Below are positions 58,343 through 64,000 of a stretch of DNA of 64,000 nt, one piece after another. The stretch spans positions 9,560,501 to 9,624,500 of the forward strand of contig OU015655.1 of the NCBI GenBank assembly GCA_907165275.2. The letters are read 5' to 3'. The notes below the pieces were generated by a model. The model was not told the origin of the DNA. It searched no databases and saw only the letters and a program-made list of their open reading frames with translations. A program made the translations under genes and the position numbers. The stretch comes from Zygaena filipendulae (Eukaryota; Arthropoda; Insecta; Lepidoptera; Zygaenidae). Each line of letters opens with the position of its first letter. Within the stretch, counting starts at the first letter, position 1.

Positions 58343-60265
58343 GTCAGTACATAGATATATAAAGACAGTCTTTATCATACTATAAAGGCGACTTGTACCT
58401 AACAATAATGAAATCTCGATTCTATCGATCTAATCAAGCATTTTTTTTTGTTCAAATACATAATCGATTTACGTAATTTATATTGTAAAAAAACAATAGA
58501 TTAGGTTTTGATTCACGTCTTCGATTGTTGATGAGTATTTATTTTAAAAGTGGTACAAGTAGTAGGATGCACTAGACCTACCCTAGAAAAATAATCATGA
58601 AAATTGATTGTTGAAACAGAACCTGTTTTTTGTTAGTCGGTCAAAATCAATACAAGTGTAGTACCTACAGGGTTAAAAACTCGGTGGTATTAGAAAAGAT
58701 TAATTAGATACTTTGTAAAAAGTTTTTTACGTTTCTATACGTCAGGTTGTAGTGTGCGTTTTTATAATACTTTAATTCATATTTTCAGACAGAACTTCAC
58801 AGCCGGTGGCAGCTGAAAGGGTAACAGTGTTCGATATGAGTGTGGGGATCTGGTGCGCGCGCCTGGTGCCGGCACGTCGCGTCTTAGCCCTATTAATGAA
58901 GTTTATTCACCCATAAAACGTCTTTAAAAAAGAAAACTCGTATTACATTTTCTTCATCCATCAATCTTTATATTATTCACTTCACAATTCACAAGTGTTA
59001 AGGAGTGAATGAGAGTAGGTATTGCGTAATATTCAAATTATTGGGTTCAGTGAAACGTAAAAAATTTCTCGTTTATAAAATTTTAATGTTATCAAAATCG
59101 GAGATAACATATTTGAGACAGTCTACTATTAATTTTTATATGGGATTATATTTTGGATTACCAAATTCGAACGTGTCTGTCTAAGTGCCATTTCCGACTG
59201 CTCTCAGCGCCTCAATACCTACGAGTTACTCCAAATACCTATTAGAAACAAATTAGCAAAGGTAGAATCAGTAGAACTACGGACTAATAACAGGGGCCGA
59301 GGCACAAACCCTTTACTGATTTCATGTCCAGTTATTTATCGAAGTCCAATTATTATCGCTATTCATAGCGTTATACTCGTATATGTACGTTCAACTTTGG
59401 AGGTTATTAGTGTATTGGCCAAAAAAAAAACTTGTTTACTTGTTGTCACTATGACTCAAAAACTGAGACCACATCCAGTATTAGAAACTTGATGTCGAAA
59501 ATGTACGAAATACGGTTTGGTGAAATAGTCTTTGCTCAGTAGAAATTAGTGCCTTGTTTGGTTCACTTATTGTTCTGTACATATTGTTTTAATACAACAC
59601 CACGTAGCCCCAAACATAGTTGATCATGAGCTATGGGTACCATACAGCTGATATAGTACTTGTAATTTTTTCTGTAAGTACATTGTTATGATAAGAATAC
59701 GTCATATTAATACTCAGATTCAGGATGAACACACATTTTTTCACATGTTTGCTCTAATGTGAGGATCGAACACGCGCCACTTGGCATAGCAGTTAGGTTC
59801 GTTCGTTAGGTATGATTGTCATAGTTTCTTGAAACACTTCTTTCTCTGTGGTTATACGTAGGTTGTGTTCAACACAAGGTCATAGGTCCATAGGATATGA
59901 TTGCGTTTGTCCATGTAGGTACTCCAATGTACTTTATCGGTAATTTGAGCTCATTCTCCAGTCTCCACCGCGATTATGCTACACAGCAATATCAACCAAT
60001 ATCGACGATAGACATAGTATAAGTATGTACGTATGTATGTACGTTCGTTACATTACGCAGTTGGAATCGCAATAACCTTATAACTGACCTATATTTAACT
60101 GGTAACATTGGGTTTGCAGACACTTTAGATCTATTAAAGATTAAGGATGTTCTTTGTTTTATACAAACGGAAAAAACAAACCCTTTCCGAGTTGTCATTA
60201 TGTATGTCTGCCCTCGATTTTATAATCTTTGTAATACGTATTATATTTACTTATATATAAAATAA

Positions 60266-60463
60266 CTAGCTGTGCCCTGAGGTTTCACCCGCGGTAATTT
60301 CGGAGTTCCCGCGGGAATTCCAGGATAAAAAGTACCCTATGTTCTTCTCTGTATCCCTGACAACGTGCATGCCAAATTTCATCCAAATCCGTTCAGTCGT
60401 TTTTGCGTGATTGAGTAACCAACATCCAAACATCCACACTTTCACATTTATAAAATTAGTAGG
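60266..60463 (-). mobile_element. Helitron-like element, well preserved
   Basis: Inverted, CTAGCTGTGCCCTGAGG to the complement of TCCTACTAATTTTATAAATG. Confidence 0.62.
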
Positions 60464-61783
60464 ATATATAAAATGTATATAAAACGTAAACTCCATTTTA
60501 ATGTCTAAATCGTATTTGCTCATTCAAGTCCGATTTCCCTTGGAAATATAGAACACGATTTTAGATAGGTACTTGATCGGCTATAGATGGTTACTTTCCA
60601 TGCACTATACATTACAGAAGCGGCGTGTGTCGACTGTGCACATACGTCCCAGAGGGGTTTTCATTTTTCTGCATTCGCTTTACATACGTACGTAATGCGA
60701 GAATTGGATTCTCAAGAAACGTTTCTATCAGTATGGCTTGTATTTGAAACTATAAGGGGCACAGCCTATTTCACTTTAAAATTAGCTATTGTATACAGCT
60801 TCGCTCACTATACACAGCATGTATGTAATATGGGAATTGTCGAGTTCCGGCGCCACTGTCTGACTAATTAATGTATTTTAAGGTTTTAATTTGCATTATT
60901 ATATTCTCTAATCTCTTTCCGTAAATTGACTGATTGTTGCAATGTCGCATACAGAGAGAAGGTAATCACTTCGCATAGTTATTATCTAACCTCAAAACAG
61001 AAAGCCGTTGCCGTACAGTATTTTCACACATGAACTGTATTTTTTTTATTTAAGTACCTGTACAATGCAGGGATACGCATCTATATAGAGATAAGAGAGT
61101 ATTAAGATAACAATGACTGCGTAGAGCGTAGAATAGACAACTTGGTGCCAATGGGATCAACTTGAAAGTATCCAAATCTTCGAGTAATCGCTGAACGTAC
61201 AAAAAAAAATACATACTGCAGAACACAGAACCGCCTCTTTTTTGGAAGTCGGTTAAAAATTAGCATGATAAATCCTAGGTTTTCAAATATATTCTCAATC
61301 TTTTTTTATAGTTTAGTATAATGCCTTTTTATTAAATTGATGACGTTAGGTATATCTAAAGTTCCGTAAGTATTTAGAACACAAACTTAACCAGCAATAT
61401 TGAGCTAAATCAACTTAAGTATTTGTGTTTTTGTAACAAAGATTAACAACAAGCATTTCATTTTAGATTATAATGGACAGATTTAGTGTTAAGACCATGC
61501 GGTGTCCGTATATTGGTCCGTAGAATAAGCCGAACACACACACACACACACATGCACTTGCTAGCGCCTAGCTCAACCGTAGAAACCATCTCTGTGATAA
61601 AAAGGATTAGCCTGACTTGGACCATACTACGATTGTCACAAAATGCTAAATCCGCAGCGGAGCTCGTGTCCACGAACTCCGGCCAGCATATTTGACGCGC
61701 CCACGACTATGACTACAACTTTAGTTATTTTTATGCCGACCGCCCTACCTGATTAGTTACGTCCGTCGCAGAAGATCGTAATT

Positions 61784-62158
61784 TATACAGGGTGTTACAG
61801 AAAGGTGTAGTCATATTTGTCGATCGTGTTCACTTTATTGTCTGCAATGATTTGACACTACTAACTGAATCGGTACCATGAAATAAACTTTCCTAAAATT
61901 TGCTAGGTTTGCTGTTATTCTCTGCACCCAATAATAAATTGCATCAAATGATCTTGCACCCGTCACCCGTAGCCAGTTTATGACAGTGATGTGACATGTG
62001 TATTTTGTTGCGGAAGTGGTCGATAAAAAGATTTTTTATTATGATCATGAAATTTTTAAGTAAGGTTTTTGAGCTAAATACCACGGTCAAATTACTGTAT
62101 AAGATTGTCAGATCACAGTCTTCAAATATGACTACATTTTTCCGTAACAGCTTGTATA
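61784..62158 (+). repeat. TGTTACNGAAA-ended repeat, uninterrupted copy
   Basis: Inverted ends TATACAGGGTGTTACAGAAA and TTTCCGTAACAGCTTGTATA, 375 bp. It has no coding frame longer than about 90 codons. It is the SINE-free homologue of 49132-49796. Confidence 0.7.
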
Positions 62159-62337
62159 GGACCAGCTTTTCAGCCACGGTTTCATCCAAATCAAATTTAG
62201 GATATTCTTTATATCAGGAAGAAAACACTGTACTACCATCCCAAGAGATAAATTACTCTTAAATAGACACCAAATGACTCATACATACATACTTCAAACA
62301 TATAATTTATATAGATATGTCTAATAGGTATTATTTA

Positions 62338-63235
62338 ATATATAAAATTTTCGTGTCACAGTTTTAGTTACCATACTCCTCCGAAACAGCTTGACCGATT
62401 TTTATGAAATTTTATATGCATATCCAGTAGGTCTGAGAATCGGCTACTATCTATTTTTCATCCCGGAATCTCCGCGGGAACTCCGAAACTCACGCGGGTG
62501 ATACCGCGGGGCACAGCTAGTATTATATATAATATAATATTATGTGATAAGTTTGCAAAGAAAAATCATACTGTTCCTAATGGATAAGCACACTTATCTT
62601 TAAATAATAATAAATACCACCTCCCTCTTCCCTACAATGTAGGCAACCGGGAGGTAACCCCAGTTTCGAGGTGAATTACTTACATGCCAATTAATTCTGT
62701 ATATTATTATCAGGTTAATTCGGTAGCTAAGCTAATTAAATTAGGGAACCCATGAGTCATGACTTATTTAAGGAGATACTAGCTGTTCCTCCTGGTTTCA
62801 ACCGTGTTATTTTCAGTGTTCCCGCGGGAATTCGTGGTTAAAAAGTGTCCTTCTCTGTACCTCTGACAAATTTCATGGTGGTCGGTTGAGTGTGAAAGCG
62901 TAACTAACTCATATTCGCACTTATTCTAGTCCTACTAATATTATAAATGGGAAAGTGTGGATGTTTGGATATTTGGATGTTTGGATGTTGGTTACTCAAT
63001 CAGGCAAAAACAGTTGAACGGATTTGGATGAAATTTGGCATGCACGTTGTCAGGGGTGCAGAGAAGGACATAGGGTACTTTTTATCCCGGAATTCCGACA
63101 AGAACTTCGATTAAAAAAAGTAATTTCCCACCGTTACACTCGCGTATAGATAATATGTTTTTTTTTTATAGATTTACTAGCTGGTGCCCGCGGTTTCACC
63201 CGCGTAGTTTTGGGATTCCCGCAGGAATTCTTTAT
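62338..63235. mobile_element. Cluster of four Helitron-like copies
   Basis: 62338-62520 is plus (ends CGCGGGGCACAGCTAG); 62782-62947 is inverted; 62930-63115 is plus (TCCTACTAATATTATAAATG ... TATCCCGGAATTCC); 63177-63235 is an inverted end fragment. Confidence 0.55.
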
Positions 63236-64000
63236 ACTTACCAGGAACCTTTGCGGACGCAGGCAGAACAACCCGCCAAAGTTTTAGGAACGCATACACA
63301 AGGGCACAGAGGACAACAATACAAACATTCATTATGATCATATCATCATTTAAGGATGTATTATTGAAACCTCCACGGACTTAACAAATTAAAAAATTGT
63401 TGTCAGAGCTTGTCTTTTTTACATATGTACATGGGGTGATCGTTTTCATATTAGATTTGGGCTTGGGCATCATTTCCCCAAACAACATGTATGTATATGA
63501 TATATATATGAAAACTAATTTATAAATCCAAAAGATACAAAAACGAGCATTTTTCAACAAAAACTTCCCAGGATTGGGATCCAAATGAATCTCACAAATT
63601 CTACGAAATTACTACTGCCTCTTTTCGTATCATAACATAAACAGCAAACAATTTTTCAGCAAAAACAAACGCTGTGCGTAAAATATTGCTCAGGTATCTA
63701 GGTGTTTTTAAAAAAGGTTTATCTTGTGCATCAAACAATACAAATTTACATAAGTCCCGTTAATTGAACACCATTTATAAAAAGTGCCTTTTATAAAAGA
63801 GATCATTTATTTTTTAGCACTCTACGTTTTTAATTCACTGAATAATAAAAAGTATCTACAGTACATTCAAGTAGGGGGTCCTAATTAACTGTAAAATCAT
63901 TGCTCCTAAAAAGCGATTACATATTATTTGATTTGTAACTGAATTCCGTCACGCGTGTTGTACCTACTCTGTACATATACTCGTATGTGCAGCATGAGTC

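Larger units (their letters stand above)
51051..64000. other. MESK2 upstream intron or flank
   Basis: About 13 kb without a recognisable exon on either strand. I looked for the NDRG motifs HDLGLN and NAPGQEEG and did not find them. It is dominated by Helitron-like copies, a tandem repeat and short AT-rich stretches. Confidence 0.5.

Overview
This 64 kb window is AT-rich, intron-rich nuclear DNA from an arthropod, most likely a moth or butterfly (Lepidoptera). The basis is the protein-coding content (insect orthologues with short exons and GT-AG introns) and dozens of copies of a Helitron-like repeat. Those copies carry an internal CTGT microsatellite, a TC start, a CTAG end and a GC-rich 3' hairpin, and resemble the Lep1-type elements described in Lepidoptera. 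Species and chromosome cannot be read from the sequence. There are no bacterial operons, CRISPR arrays or viral genomes.

Four host genes were assembled exon by exon from splice signals, reading phase and family resemblance. (1) PAN3, the adaptor subunit of the PAN2-PAN3 deadenylase, lies on the minus strand at 9667-1633 (8 exons, 323 residues) and runs off the left edge. (2) A hikaru genki (hig)-like secreted synaptic protein with immunoglobulin and CCP/sushi domains lies on the minus strand at 17559-14167 (10 exons, 486 residues, complete), and one of its introns is GC-AG. (3) Syntaxin 7 (Syx7/avalanche), an endosomal Qa-SNARE, lies on the plus strand at 18863-25892 (7 exons, 264 residues, complete), head to head with hig. 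(4) MESK2, the insect NDRG-family alpha/beta-hydrolase-fold protein, lies on the minus strand at 51050-38398. Only its 3' half is in the window. It has a phase-neutral 108-nt cassette exon that carries an in-frame TAG.

The rest is introns and intergenic DNA shaped by mobile elements. Items with clear boundaries are: a 1.8 kb non-autonomous hAT element with an 8-bp target duplication (11011-12816); an intact 1557-bp Tc1 element with a full DD34E transposase (38689-40245); a dead mariner hosting at least three nested insertions, including an 0.8 kb fold-back (26632-29742); a MITE family with 4-bp target duplications (three copies); a MITE family carrying CRE-like TGACGTCA palindromes (five copies); a nested pair of 3-bp-duplication MITEs just downstream of the MESK2 stop; a tRNA-derived SINE inserted into another repeat; and a 5'-truncated LINE with its target duplication.

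I found no convincing new multi-gene system. The most notable observations are the MESK2 stop-containing cassette exon, the stop-free 72-nt PAN3 intron, the intact Tc1 copy and the new-looking MITE families. From 51051 to 64000 I see only intron or intergenic DNA and repeats. The 5' exons of MESK2 must lie beyond the right edge or were not recognised.
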